From Blumeriella jaapii (Eukaryota; Ascomycota; Leotiomycetes; Helotiales; Drepanopezizaceae), in contig VWND01000072.1 in assembly GCA_009599575.1 (NCBI GenBank), forward strand, positions 186,001-250,000: a stretch of DNA of 64,000 bases, in the 5' to 3' direction. The notes beneath the pieces were generated by a model. It did no database searches, was not told where the DNA came from, and saw only the letters and a list, made by a program, of their open reading frames with translations. Of the stretch, positions 35,230 to 47,505 are shown piece after piece. Made by a program: the position numbers and the translations under genes. The stretch's first letter is position 1. Each line of letters begins with the position of its first letter.

Positions 35230-35520
35230 TTTTTTATTCGCAAATCTTTTTAATTTTTTTTCGTTGAAAATGGCGGCTAGCGCTATTAATTATATAATCG
35301 ACGATATTTATTTCGGATATGCAAAACTTTGATCGAAGGCTAATAATAGCTTTGGCTTTTTCGAAGCAGATTATAATTTTGTCGATATTTTAAATATGTT
35401 TTATTATATAGCGTCGAATTTTAAGAAAAATTTTTTTATTATTATAATATAATTTAAGGCCTTTTATTTTAACGTCGTTAACGTAAAAAAAGGCAATATC
35501 AAAAATGCAAATTATAAAAA
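35230..35520 (-). pseudogene. Gypsy reverse transcriptase relic
   Basis: The minus strand reads an AFFYVNDVKIKG segment at the position of the catalytic YxDD box. It continues to KIIICFEKAKAIISLRSKFC and EINIVDYIINGASRHFQ, matching the thumb/connection layout of fungal gypsy pol. The first catalytic Asp of the box appears as Asn (GAC to AAC is a G-to-A transition). The pol relic probably spans about 33.9-36.7 kb. Confidence 0.7.
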
Positions 35521-36426
35521 TTTTATATACGATTTTTATAAATTAAGCAACTGAATTAATAGCTTTTATAAATACTTTCGTTATGCGCAATAGATCGATT
35601 AGGGTTTAAATGGCCGTTATGTTCGAAATCGTAGATTAAAAATTAAATAATCGTAGCCGGAAAACAAATCGAAAAAGAAAGCGATTGTTAGTTCCGCGAA
35701 TTTGTTTAAAAATTAGTCGACGTTAAATGGCACGTTGGCGTTTCGTATCGTTATTTTGTTTATTTCGACGATTGCGATAATAAATTTGTAAATGTTTTTT
35801 TTTTTTTTCGCAACGATAAACTATTTATTTTTGTATAGGCCGTGGCAAAATTCGAAGATTTTTTATTTAATTTGTTTTTTTAGCATTTCGATTATTTTAT
35901 TTTAAAAGGTTTTAAAAACTGAAAAGATTTTTTTTTACCAGGCTTTGTAAAACACGGTTTTAATATCGATATAAAACGTAACGTTAAGACTGAATTGGCT
36001 TATTTCGGTAAAATCGAAGGCTATAGCTTTTTTTCGGTTGCGTAAAATTTTATATAAGATTTTTTTTTTTTTTAACAAAAATTAAATTCCGATTGCTAAA
36101 TTATTAAATCGTTTTTTTGTAAATCGGCTGCCAGATGATAAGCTGGAAAATCGGCCGGTAATAAATCCTTCGAATTCGTTAATAACTGATTAGAATGGTT
36201 TTGTTGCTTCGTTTTTTTCGAACCAATCGTTTATTTTTTCGGGAATATTTTTACCGGATTCGCTAAAATTCACGGGTCGTATTTTATCAGCTTTGCGCTT
36301 ATAAAAAATGCTGATATTAATATAAAAAGATAAAGTATATAAATCGGGTTTGTTTAATACGAAAACGAAATCTTCGGAATTTTTATTTCCGAATTAATAG
36401 TTAAAAATATTAATATTAGCTAATTT

Positions 36427-36461
36427 CATTCGCGGTGCTATTTTAATTAATAACGCGAATG
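36427..36461. repeat. 35-bp hairpin repeat, copy 3
   Basis: Identical 8-bp stem CATTCGCG/CGCGAATG and identical total length. The loop is AT-shifted but still starts GTGC. Confidence 0.7.
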
Positions 36462-38626
36462 CTTTTAGCCGAATATTTTCCAGGTTTTATTATAACTTAG
36501 CGTTTGTTCTGAAATCAAAGCCGGCTATTCGTTTTCCGATAAAACGTCGATTAAAAAGATTTTGTCGCCGGCGACGGTGATTTGATTTTGAAAAAACCGG
36601 TTTTAATTTTAAAAAAAGGCTTTTATCTGGCCGTTTTCGGTGTATTTAAAATTGACGAAACTTTTTAAAATCTAAAGCATTTTAAAAATAATAAAATAAA
36701 AGCATTTTTTTATTATTAAAAAGTTTTTATAAATAATAATATTTTTAACGTCGATTTTTATATTTCGTATAATTTTATCAAATTCAATCGTATTTTTATT
36801 AACGGTAGTATAAATTATTCGCTTATCGGTAATAATCGAGATATTATTAACTTCGGCTGTTTTTTGATTTATACAATTGACTTCGGCTTTATTATCGAAT
36901 AAAACGAAAGCGGTCGTACTTTTTTAAGTATAATTTTTATTTTTAATGCTTTTATAGCCGTGTAAAAACAGTTTCGTCGTTTTGACTTTTAGGTTTTTAT
37001 AACGAAGGCCAAAAAGCTGATTTTTTCCGAGAATTTCTTTTTATCGGCTAAATTAATTGCGGTATTATAAATTTCTTTTTGGTTTTTTTTCAATTCGAAA
37101 TCGTTTTTTTTTCGAATAATTTTAATTTTTTCGTTTTTTTTTAATATAAGAATTTGTTTATTAATAATTTTGTCGAATCTTTTTTTTGTGCTAAATAAAT
37201 CGCTGAATTTTAATTTAATTTTCTGTTTTATGATTTTTTTAATAGCTTCGTCGACGGCTTCGGAGCTAATATATTTGTCGATTTATTTTTCGCTTCGCAT
37301 TAATAATAAGCGTTTAAAAGCTGGTATTTTTTAAATAATTTAAACCGGAATATCGATATCGATATTTTTTATATCGTCGTTAATTTTTTTTATTGTAAGC
37401 GTTTTTCTAATGATTTTATCGGTTTTTTTTCGAATTTTAAAATCTTTTTTTTTTTCGATTCTAACGTTTTTTTTTATATTAATTGGTTTGGCGAATAAAA
37501 TAAAAGCATTTTGCTTTTTTATGATTCGCTGGTTTAATTATGCAATTATAATATTTGCAAATACGATATTTGCATTAGTAATATATATATTTGTTTTTTA
37601 TTTATACATTTGAATTTTATTTACATTTGGGGTAAAGTTTTTTTTTTTGATTAGTACGCTTTCGGGAATATTTTCTTTTTTATTAGTAAAAATCGTTTTC
37701 GCATTTTTTTTGTTTTTCAAATAATCGTTTTATTTCGTATCTTTTATTTTTAAGCGAATAATATTTAATCAACTTTGGTTTTCAGCTTTATTAAAAGGGT
37801 TTATTTCTGCTTTCGTCGGCCCGAGGCAAATCGCTTCGTATTTATTAATATAGCAAATATTATTGTTTATACAAAAATTAAATGCTTTGCATTTAAAGCG
37901 AATATAAGGTTTTTCGCAGTAAATTTTTTTGTTATTATAGAATTTATACTTAAGGCTATAAGATTTGTTTTGATAGTTACTTTTATTATTTTAATAGCTG
38001 CGATTTTGGTTTCCGCGTTAATTTTTTTTTTTTTTTTTTTTTGATAATCGTTATTGTAGTTAATATTTCGCTGATTTTGATTGTTAATACGGAAAGGTTG
38101 CTATTAAGCAGTTATTATTTCTACGATAGCTTAGCGAGGCTGATCGTTTCGTGTATTTTAAAGGAAATAGTTGTTGTAAAAGCTATTTTAATCGTTTTTA
38201 TTATTCGAATTAACGTAAAAAAGTTTTTTTTGCTGCTGCATAAAATCTTCGATTTTGCTTTAAAACCTTTGAATTTTAATATCGGTAAATTTTAATATAA
38301 AAGTTTCGATATTTTTATTAAGCTTTTTTAAGCTAATAAATTTTGCAAAACGATTAAATAATATAATAACTAATTATTTTTTAGCGATTTCGGTAATTTT
38401 TAATAGCTGGGCATGTTTCTGCATTAAAGCTTTTACGTTTTTTTTATAAATAAAAAAAAAAGATTTTTTTTAATTTATAGCTTTAATAATACGTTCGTTT
38501 TGGTTTTGTTTAAAAACGAATTTCATAAATTTAAAATATTAATCGAAGGTTTTAGAATTTTGTTTATTAATTTTAAAATGTTTAATGGTTTTGTTGCGAA
38601 TGCTAGTTGAAAGGCCAAATAAAAAC

Positions 38627-39029
38627 AATCTTTTTTGCTTAATTTCGTTTAAGACTTTTTTGTTAACGAGTACGTTAGAAACTTTCGTATAAATACGATA
38701 ATAGGCTTTAAGTTTTTTGGCTTGACGAATTGTTATAACAAACTATTTAAAAAAAGCGATAGTATCGCGAATTTGTTAGCGGTCGTAATTTCGGAATTTC
38801 GATTTTAAAACTTTAATTAGCTTACGCTAGTTTCGAGCCTTAATAATTTTCTATTTATTTATCGATTTAATAATATTTTTGGTAGTTGGGTTATAGTAGC
38901 GCGGGAATTTATCGAATATTTTAGTTTTAGAGATTCCGAAATCCTTATAGGTTTTTTATATTTTTCGATAAAATCGGTAATATTGGCGCTATTAAATAAG
39001 GATGCACCAGGGGAGTCAGGGAGGGGCAT
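38627..39029 (-). pseudogene. Gypsy gag relic
   Basis: An ATG at 39029 opens MPLPDSPGASLFNSANITDF, the typical fungal gypsy gag start. After a one-base frameshift the reading continues through FDKFPRYYNPTTKNII and a basic segment resembling the gag capsid region. Several CAG/CGA- or TGG-type codons have become stops. The downstream zinc-knuckle and protease regions (about 38.6-36.6 kb) are too AT-rich to call. Confidence 0.7.
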
Positions 39030-39812
39030 GCGGCTTCGTATAAGAAAACGAAAAGCGTTGTTGTTTATAGTGTTAATAAAAGTGTTGGTGGGATTTAAAT
39101 TAAACGAATAAGTGTTTTCTGAGGTTGCAGATTAAAAGTTTTTAGTATAAAAAGAATCGTTTTTAATAGGGGAGCTATTAAAAAAGTTTTTGTGTTTTTT
39201 AAAAAAATTAAATAAAATAAGGTTGCGTTTAGATATTTAAATAATATATTAAAAAATTTGTTTTTTAATAAATTAATTGGATTGATATAATATTGTTGTA
39301 TAATTTACGGTTTCGATATTCCGTGGCTTAGGCCAATGTACGTATAGCCATTTTCTTATTATTACTAATAAAAAGTCGCAAATTGTAATTGCTATAATTA
39401 TAAAGCGTAAAATTAGAAAGTTGAGTTTTCGCCAGGCGTTTGATTAAAAGAAATTTAGTTTAAAAAGGCCGAGCGCAGCGGTCGAAGCGTATAAACTAAT
39501 ATTCGATTTGTTATTTTTAAACAAAAAAGCGATTTTCGAGTTTTGAATTTCGCACGGTTCAAAATTGCCTGACCGTAATTTCAAACGTTTTTAAAATATA
39601 TTGCATTTTTGTAATTTAATAATTGTACGTAAAATAAAAAAAGTTATTAGAAGTTTTTTATATAATGCAGCTGCGAACAATATTATATAAAAAATCTTTT
39701 AAGCCGTAATAGCGAAATATCGAAGTCGATTTTAACTGTGAATTTAAGAAATGCATCGGCGAATGTATAAAAACGAAACACCGAAGTTTAAATTTTTGCG
39801 TAAATTATTAAA

Positions 39813-40078
39813 TATAAAAATAAATAGGAAACCAGACTGATACGGCCATATATCGGTAAGTAAAATAATCTAAGGAATTTCTAGAAAAGACTGAAGAAAA
39901 GAAAAAAAAAATAAATGAAGGTATGAATTGGACTGCGTGTCTATAGTACTATTTAAGGGAATGCTTTGCTTTTATACTTGTTGAAGGCAGTCAATGGCAG
40001 GGGGTTTCGGAGGGATCTATGCCTCGACCATAGCTAAAACTACCAACTCTTATTAATATAAGGTATCACCGTTTTACA
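39813..40078 (-). repeat. Gypsy 5' LTR
   Basis: 266 bp. It keeps the canonical TGTAAAACGG start on the minus strand, and its internal GTATAAAAGC looks like a TATA box. It is less mutated than the left copy. The adjoining primer-binding site is too mutated to assign. Confidence 0.85.
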
Positions 40079-40305
40079 TTAAAAAGGTTTATCTGAATTA
40101 TAATACAAAACATTTTAATTGCAAACAAATGTAAATAGGCTTTTTAAAAGCGAAAAAGCGAAAAAAAATTGAAAATGCGTACAAAACACTTGTTTAAATT
40201 AGTTTTTATTAATAAAATTTAATTTTTTAATTTAAAATCTGAAAATAACTGCTTGCTTTTATTATACTTTAATTTAATGTAATTAATTATTTGGCGTTGA
40301 TGGTG

Positions 40306-40432
40306 TTTTAATATAAAATGCGATCGTAAAAAATCATGAACTGAGATGGGACACTTGGATGCAGTGGGACACTTGCTTTCCCCCACATTATCCGAGTGCC
40401 CGCAGGATAAATGTGGGAAGGCAGCCCACTAT
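40306..40432 (-). repeat. Right TIR of outer transposon
   Basis: Inverted copy of 13261-13387 with a single mismatch, again GC-normal outside and AT-rich inside. It is followed by the TA duplication at 40433-40434. Confidence 0.9.
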
Positions 40433-41413
40433 TATACTGTACAAGGGGGTTTCATGCCAAAGGTGTCGTTTTTATTGCACTCTCTTGTATTTGGGCTTTA
40501 CTGTAGCTTCTCGTTCTTGGCCCCCTAAATTTTTTCAGCCCCTTTCGAGAAGTCTTGATTCCCTACAGAAACGCCGTAACACCCTATTTTGGGCACCTTC
40601 ATCGTTCCGGGGTCCGTGAATCTGACTCTAGAGGAAGCGCATAAGTAAAACATTGTGGCGCCTTGCCGCCAATCATTCGTTTTGTTTTCATGGTCTCATG
40701 TAAGGGAGTCTCGAATAAATGCGATTGGCGTTCGGATGAAAGAATAGCTGTAGAAGCTATAGGTGAATCAGAATGTGGTCCAAAATTCAGAGTGTCGGAA
40801 AGACCCTCGTACGGAGGAACCAGAGTATGTACAGGCAAAATGCTTGAAGTGTCGGCGAGCTATCCTATTTGCTGATGGTCAATGTGCTTTGGGCGTGACA
40901 AGGACTGAGCGGAAGCTTAAGCATACAGAGAGAGCAGTGGCCGGTCTCCCTTCCTGCTTTGCTTGGGGTATCACGGATTGAAAAAAGTCAAGTCACAATT
41001 GAGCAAAATAGAACCATCAATGCTCTCGTTGTTTGTTTGAGTTGTGATATCAGATTCCCATTAATTGTACAGTACTCGAGGGTATAGTGAGTAACTGTAA
41101 TCGAAGCACGCTAGAAATGATTCTCGGATATCTCTTAATAAGGATCTCCCGCTAAAATCAAGCTGTGACATCTTGTCCCGAGAATCCAAGCAGACTAAGG
41201 AGATGGACCAGCATCGCGATATGTATCGGACAGGAGTGCGTACATAGTATATTTCATGGTTTCAAGCCCTGGGGATTTGCTCCTCAGCCCTGGTCGTGAG
41301 ATGTCGCGCAGTCTGGCATTTTTGTTCAAATAGCTTGAAGTTGCCCTCGTTTGCTAATCTCACAACACCACACACAATTCACACTCTCTTTTCAAGACAC
41401 AGCAAACGTCACA
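40433..41413. other. Intergenic spacer, chitinase upstream region
   Basis: It begins with the right TA duplication of the outer transposon. No gene is recognised. The last few hundred bases should contain the chitinase promoter; TGTACAGTACTC occurs near 41066. Confidence 0.55.
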
Positions 41414-43022
41414 ATGCTTTGCTCCACGATCGTTCCATTCCTTTCCTTTTGCGCATCTGCGCTAGCTTCACATGTACCGCATAGCCGTCGTCACCTCACC
41501 TCCTACGATCCCAAACAACCCGTCGGTATGCGAACTGTCGGCTATTACGGGAACTGGGTACGCCCGCTCTGAACTGAACACTTCAATGATTTAAGTCGCT
41601 GATCTAGATTAGGACATATACGCACGCAACTTTACAGTTCAAGACATCAAAGCGAGCCAGTTTACCCACCTCATATACTCCTTCGCAAACGTGAATAGCG
41701 AGACTGGAGAAGTGTTCGTCTCATCTTCGCGGCTGTTACTCCCATCGTTCGCTAACATCTCCTCATAGATACCTGAGCGACCTTAACGCCGATGTTGAAA
41801 AACTCTACCCTGGTGATGTCCCGCGCTACGGTGAAACAGACCTTTTTGGAAATCTGAAGCAACTGTACCTCCTCAAGAAGAACAACCGCTCTCTCAAGAC
41901 CTCTCTCGCCATCGGAGGATGGACTTACTCCCCGAACTTCCCTCCGGTGCTCCGCTCCGCGGAACTTCGTGCCAATTTTGTCTCCTCCGCTGTAACTCTT
42001 ATGACGGATCTTGGTTTCGACGGCCTCGATATTGACTACGAATACGTTACTGATCCGATCGAGGGAGCAAACATGGTTTTACTTCTCAGTGAACTGCGCA
42101 CAGCCATGGACGCGCTTTCTTACGACACCAGTCCCTTTCTTCTCAGTTACGCTTCTCCTGCCGGGCCAGACAAGGTAGGTGCTTTGTCATTCCCCAGTTT
42201 CCATATCTAGAGTGCTTTGCAACTGTTCGACACCTGTTACTGTTACTCGCTACGTTCAAGAAGATCTCTCGGCTAACTTGCGCTCGCTACAGTACAAACA
42301 ATTGGATCTCCCGGCCATGGATCAATACCTAGACTTCTGGAACTTCATGGGCTACGACTACGCTGGTGGTTGGGACACAGTTTCCGGCCACATGGCAAAC
42401 GTTTTCCCTGACGGGTACCACCCTCTTTCCACCCCCTTCAGCACTGCCACAGGCATCGACGACTGTAAGTCAACCCCTTGAGCTATCAATTTCCCTTGCT
42501 CGGAGTCTCGCGCACCACGCTACACACGGAAGAGACGTGCTGATTGCGAAACGAACAGACACCTCCTCCGGCGTCCCGGCTAGCAAGATCAACCTCGGAA
42601 TGCCGCTGTATGTGCGTTCGTTTGCCAACACCGAGGGGCCAGGCAGGCCCTTCAACGGAACCGGAACCGATAGCTCTTGGGGCGAGCCTGGCATTTGGGA
42701 TATCAAGGCCCTTCCAGTTCCAGGCTACAACATGGATGTCGTCGACCTGGTGGACATTGGAGCTGCGTACGCCTACGATCGCTCCAAGAGGTACATGATG
42801 AGCTACGACACCCCAGTCATCGCCAATATCAAAGCCCAGTACATTCAGTCGCGGGGCTTGGGAGGCGGTATGTGGTGGGAGGTGAGCGGCGACGCGTCCG
42901 GGGACGCAAGTTTGGTAGGAACCGTTGTCAAGCAGTTTGTCAACCTGGATCAGACCCCGAATCACCTCAGCTATCCCACGAGCAAGTACCTCAACGTGAG
43001 GCAGGGGATGCTTGCATACTAG
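41414..43022 (+). CDS. Secreted GH18 chitinase
   Basis: Exons 41414..41557, 41613..41713, 41769..42174, 42293..42464, 42559..43022 give 428 residues. GH18 enzymes hydrolyse chitin with substrate-assisted catalysis. A signal peptide is visible ([20 protein letters not shown]), then [12 protein letters not shown] and [10 protein letters not shown]. The catalytic motif DGLDIDYEY keeps the DxxDxDxE residues. [13 protein letters not shown] gives the second conserved GH18 motif, and [17 protein letters not shown] and [13 protein letters not shown] complete the barrel. No chitin-binding module is seen. Introns are 55-118 bp; the third is the longest. A role in cell-wall remodelling or nutrient release is inferred. 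It converges on the acyl-CoA synthetase gene with about 355 bp between stops and no other gene seen there. Confidence 0.95.
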
Positions 43023-43377
43023 GAGGGTTCGGTGCGACATTGGCTGGTTCAAGTTACTTTACTGTATTTACAGTTTTCACTCGTTTTGCATACCTTAGAT
43101 TAGGCAGGGATCAAGTTTGACATTTCTTTCATTCTGATACTAGCATCATTGCACTAGTGATTTACAGCAGTGCAGGCAAAGTGAGTAGAGCGAATACTGA
43201 CGAAATAGATAATCAAACTCCTCTCGCGCTTTTCAAGCTTATCAAGCCAAAGCAGAACTCCAATCCATCTGTAATTCAACAATAGTGACGATCACCCTAA
43301 TACTATTTCGCAAAGGTGTTCCCTCGATAGAATTCATGATGGCTAGCCGGCCTTCCAAACTACTGTCTTCAAGTTAT

Positions 43378-45845
43378 TCATACCTGAGGGTTGCTTCTAC
43401 CATACGCGATACTGATTTCCTTCTCGTACGCTTCTCCGATTTTCTTCCTGCTCAACTTCTGAGCAGGTGTCAGGAATCCCTACCACGGATGTTAGCACCA
43501 TGTGGTAGCGCACAACGTCTGGCATGGTCGACTCACATTGATAGGCGTCCACTCATCATCAGCCAGCACCACGCCATCCAGCAACTCGAAGGCAGCAAGC
43601 CCTGCTTTTCTCCCCGTATCCCGCAGCTGCTTCAGCACAAGGCTCTTCATTCTGTCATCATGAACGAGCTCCTCATACGACTTGCCCTCTATCCCATTCT
43701 CTTCAGCGACCATCAGGAGCACAACCGGTGCCGGGATGACTATTGCGATAGGCTTGCTGCGATCAGCGGCAGCGTGAACGCAAATATTCAACGCAATGCC
43801 TGAGGAGCGGTAGACAGACTCCAGCTACCCGGACATCAGCACAGCAAGCATGACCGCAGATGGCGAAAGCATACCTTTTCGAGCGCAATGTACTCTCCGT
43901 TCAAGGTCTTCACCAGGTTTTTCTTTCGATCAATGATCTTCAGATGCCCGGTCGGCGCCCATTCGCCGATGTCCCCGGTTCTGAACCAACCACCGGGTGC
44001 CATGGCTTCCGCAGTCTCTTTCGTGTTCTCGTAGTAGCCATCCATGACTGGATCGCCACGAATCAAGATTTCCCCTTGAGGGGGGTCGTTGGTAGAGAAG
44101 TAGCCAGCATCGGCATAGTCGACGAGTTTGACCTCAATACTGGCTGGAATGTCGCCCAATGTATCGTCTGTCCACTCGAAAGGGTCTTGAAGAGCCCCCA
44201 TGCTATCCCATCATGAGTATTAAAGCTGGCTGGCTCGAACGGAACAGATAGGATGAACTTACGCGCATGTCTCCGTCAAGCCATATCCAGAGATAAGTGG
44301 TACCAGCGCATACGATATGAATCTTCTCGTCTCCTTGCTCAACGGGCCAGCGCCATTGAAGCACGCTCTCAATCTGCCCCCCGTCTCCATTTTGAGCTTG
44401 TCAAACACCAGCCTGTCAAGCCAGTTGGCCGGAGCGATGAGCTTCTTCTCACAACACCACACCTTGGCCTTCAACGCGCCCCGAAACACAGTAGTCCCAA
44501 GAAATCCCATGCCTGCTACGCGATTCTCAATACCTTTGCGAATGGTCTCCCAGACCGCAGGTACGCCGACCAGAACCGTGGGACGAAACTCTTTGATGTC
44601 GCCTTGGCAGTTTTTCATGGAAAGGTTCGAGAGTGTTTTGGGGTTACCATAACCCATCTTGATGCCACGGTAAATGCAGAAATTCTCGAATGCAAACTCG
44701 AAGATGTGGGCGAGAGGCAGGTAAGCGAGCACTGAGTCGAGGGGTCCGACGTAGTCTGAAAACACAGACTCCAGGCCAGCAACTACAGAGAATTTTAATA
44801 AACGCGGTGCAGATGGACACACGATGCAGGAAATGGCTTACTCGACGCTACAACATTCCGATGCCTTACGGGGACTCCCTTCGGAACGCCCGTGGTCCCA
44901 CTCGTGTACATCAGACAACACAAATCCTCTGGCTGCGGCGGCACCGCATCGACGGGATTCTTCTCACCCAGAGCCCTCAGATGCTCCAGCGACATGATAG
45001 TGATGCTCGGATTCGCGTCCTGCAGGGCCTGTATGTCCTCGTCGTGGACCTCGTGCTGGTCGTTGTAGATGACCCATCGCAGCTTCGTCGCTTTCTGCAA
45101 CGGCTTGACAAGTTTGCCGAGCAGGTCTGGGTCGACGAAGATGGCTTTCGCACGACTCTGTACAATGGACACCTCGAGCCCTTCTTCGCCGAGGGTTGCG
45201 TACGAAGTCACGATCGGCATCGACTGCGTGACCGCGCCTGCGACGATGCCAAATAAGCGAGGGCCCCGGAGCTAAACAAGACCAGAAGGGGGATGTAAAC
45301 ACTGACCATGAGCAGCTGCGAGCCAATTGGCACTATCGAGAACATCAGAGGCTGAAATCGTGAAACCATTGACAACAAGACGCGTTGCAGTTGACGTACC
45401 TCGTCGAAGCATAAATGTGGACTCTCTCCCCAGACTCCAAGCCCAACTTGCGATATCCAGCGCCGATTTGGCACGCACGCTCGAAGTACTCTCCAAACGT
45501 CTCATACTCGTAGCCTCCCATCTCGAAATACGTCCAGGTCTTCGCAACCTCCGTTTTCTCTCCTGCTACCACTTGCTTGACCATTTTCTTCTCTACGTGC
45601 ATTTTGATGAGCTTTCGCGAGCCCATCGCATCCGACTTACCGTACTTGGCGGCTGAGCTGACCAGCACATCGTACAATGTGGCAGTAGTGTCGTCGGGTC
45701 GCGAGACGAGTCTGTCGAGGTATTTGGCGTTGCGTCGGGGGATTGTCTCGCCTTCTACCACGGGAGCATCGGGAATCGGCAGGCTGAACGGCGGCGAGTT
45801 GAACATGCCAGGTTGAACGATTGCCGTTCTGAGATCTGGAGACAT
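43378..45845 (-). CDS. FAA1: Long-chain fatty-acid-CoA ligase
   Basis: The enzyme activates long-chain fatty acids to acyl-CoA through an acyl-adenylate. Exons are 43378..43479, 43537..43824, 43875..44202, 44263..44782, 44842..45237, 45307..45332, 45400..45845 (complement), 701 residues, the usual length for Faa1/Faa4. The AMP-binding signature [13 protein letters not shown] lies near residue 280. Conserved blocks [38 protein letters not shown] (fatty-acyl-CoA synthetase signature) and [19 protein letters not shown] follow in order, ending with [14 protein letters not shown] 26-bp exon (45307-45332) encodes the [10 protein letters not shown] stretch and is needed to keep frame. No membrane segment or clear peroxisomal signal is seen (C-terminus NPQV). 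All introns are 49-69 bp. Confidence 0.95.
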
Positions 45846-47505
45846 GATGGGCAGTCGCCAAACGTGTGAGAATTGTGGAAGCTTGAGAAGAGAAAAGTTG
45901 AGGATTCGAGAAATGTTTAGGAACGGCGCAGGGATGAGATCTTATATCTGATTTTGGAGGCTGTGTCATCCTGGGCATCCGCGACCCAAAGGTGCGAATC
46001 CGTCTCGGACTTGACTTCTGGACCACCGAGGCTGACGCGCGCGCTACTCTTGTGTGGAACAGGCCAAGACGACTCCGGACAATGGAGCTCTCGGCGTGCA
46101 ATTTTGACTTCGTACCTCCGGACTTCTACCACCAATCTGAGATATCAGGTATCCATGTCAGGTTCGCTATCTCGTGAATCAGAAGTCACTTTTCATGAAT
46201 CAAACATCACGTGGCTCGCTTTGACAAGCGTCCAGGGGCTTAAGCGAAGATCAACAACGTCCGAACTTCAGTCTTAGCATTGGGCCAACGACTTTGATAT
46301 GACGAGGCCTTATGTCACGGTTTTGAAACAGCGTGTGGCGCCTGCTACTTTGTAACGGGCAGTCCATTGCAACAATTATCACTCCTCTCAGATCACCATC
46401 TTCTGTTCGGTCCTATAGTTCAAAGTTTTTCTCGCGGTTTAGATCTCTAAAAGAGACGCAAGGCGTTAATCCGGCAATGGTGCTTCGAGATTGATACCTC
46501 AAGAATCACGAACGTGAACTTTTAATTGTTCCTTAATCGCGGTCACGTTGTCTACACGACCAAGCTGCTCGAGACCGAGCTGACCCTCCATTTTATCGGT
46601 TACGCTTGAATTGGTTCTGCTGTACAGTACCAATAGCTTTCTGATGCTTTGTCTAGACATCGAAAATATCTTACAGCGTGCTATCGGACGAGGATACTTC
46701 TGATGATGGGTTATGGCACGCCCTAAACTGCGAAACGCCGGCTCGACGTGGCCTCACTGTCACCAAAACGAGCCGATCGGATTACTACATATCTCTGACG
46801 TTTACGTCGCACGGAATTTGGGCGAGCCCCCTCACAAAGGCCCATTTGAGCTACACGAGTGCTAAAATTCGACGCTGCAACTTTCGATGCTGCAACTTTC
46901 GACGCTCAACTTGCGACGCTCAACTTGACTCGCGGTCGTACGGCGAGACTCAAGGAAGACATATTGCGGTCATGGGAACTCGGGTTCAGACTTGCAAGCT
47001 GGGTACTTTCGCGAGCTCAAAGCCGAAGATCTGTCTGCCATCTCATGTACGAGCTGTGGAAAAACGACGGTGGAGTATGCATCCTCGGCCACAAACAAAA
47101 GCCCTGTGTTCAAAACACGGTGACCACGCAATGAAAAGAGCACTCAGAGGAAGATCTGTCCACGATGTAAAAGCGGAGTTTGGAGGAGACCAGACTCGAA
47201 CTGGAGGCCCTCGAGGCGTCGACCGAGAACGAAGTGGCTGTTATGATTGGGTAGAGGTGGGTGTGTGCATGAGTCTTGCCGTGTACACTGCGTAGAGTCC
47301 TACACCCTAGAAGTTTGATATCGAGAAGAAATAGGAGTTCTAATTTCTTGGCCTGCTGATCGTTCACTTTCGGTGAGTATGCCTCTCTACGGGTGTCCGT
47401 TTCAGCTATCAAATCTTGGTTGACAGGTCCGTCTTTTATATCGCAATTCCCCACGCCTCTTCATTCCTGCTGGTCCTCCCTTAAATGGGACTCACGTCCC
47501 TAATC
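45846..47505. other. Intergenic spacer
   Basis: It lies between the 5' end of the acyl-CoA synthetase gene and the 3' end of the MFS gene. No gene is recognised. It contains a short tandem repeat at 46871-46928 and a CTGTACAGTACC octamer near 46623. Confidence 0.55.
46871..46928 (+). repeat. Four 14-15-bp tandem repeats
   Basis: Two copies of GAYGCTGCAACTTTC are followed by two copies of GACGCTCAACTTGM. No coding context. Confidence 0.85.

Larger units (their letters stand above)
14272..40078 (-). mobile_element. Ty3/gypsy retrotransposon, heavily RIP-mutated, interrupted by LINE+copia
   Basis: Direct repeats 14272..14538 and 39813..40078 are the LTRs; the 5' LTR is the right one. TTAA flanks both sides (14268-14271, 40079-40082). 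Removing the LINE/copia block and one 17-bp duplication gives 11,263 bp. On the minus strand the order is gag (about 39.03-38.6 kb), reverse transcriptase (about 35.2-35.5 kb), integrase (33.97-33.88 kb continuing at 19.35-18.9 kb), pol C-terminus (about 18.5-18.8 kb), then a long extra reading frame. Integrase after RT identifies Ty3/gypsy. Many stops of the CAA/CAG-to-TAA/TAG type and extreme AT content make it inactive. It is longer than the usual 6-8 kb. Confidence 0.88.
13261..40432. mobile_element. Outer TIR DNA transposon with 127-bp inverted termini, TA duplication
   Basis: The termini are inverted copies: the left starts ATAGTGGGCTGCC and the right ends GGCAGCCCACTAT. They match over 127 bp with one difference (A/G near 13352). 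TA flanks both ends (13259-13260 and 40433-40434), as expected for Tc1/mariner-type integration. Removing the nested gypsy and one TTAA leaves about 1361 bp. No transposase domain can be read in the AT-rich remainder, so this is either a non-autonomous element or one mutated beyond recognition. The superfamily is inferred only from the TA duplication and the TIRs. Confidence 0.8.

Noticed and set aside
37410..38295. Hydrophobic plus-strand frames that look like membrane proteins
   Set aside because: Phe/Ile runs arise from poly-T and AT-rich RIP'd DNA; the real coding sense here is the minus-strand gypsy relic.
13261..40432. A giant cargo transposon (Starship-like) moving 27 kb as a unit
   Set aside because: Each inner segment has its own termini and target duplication, and no tyrosine recombinase is seen. 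Nesting explains the size.
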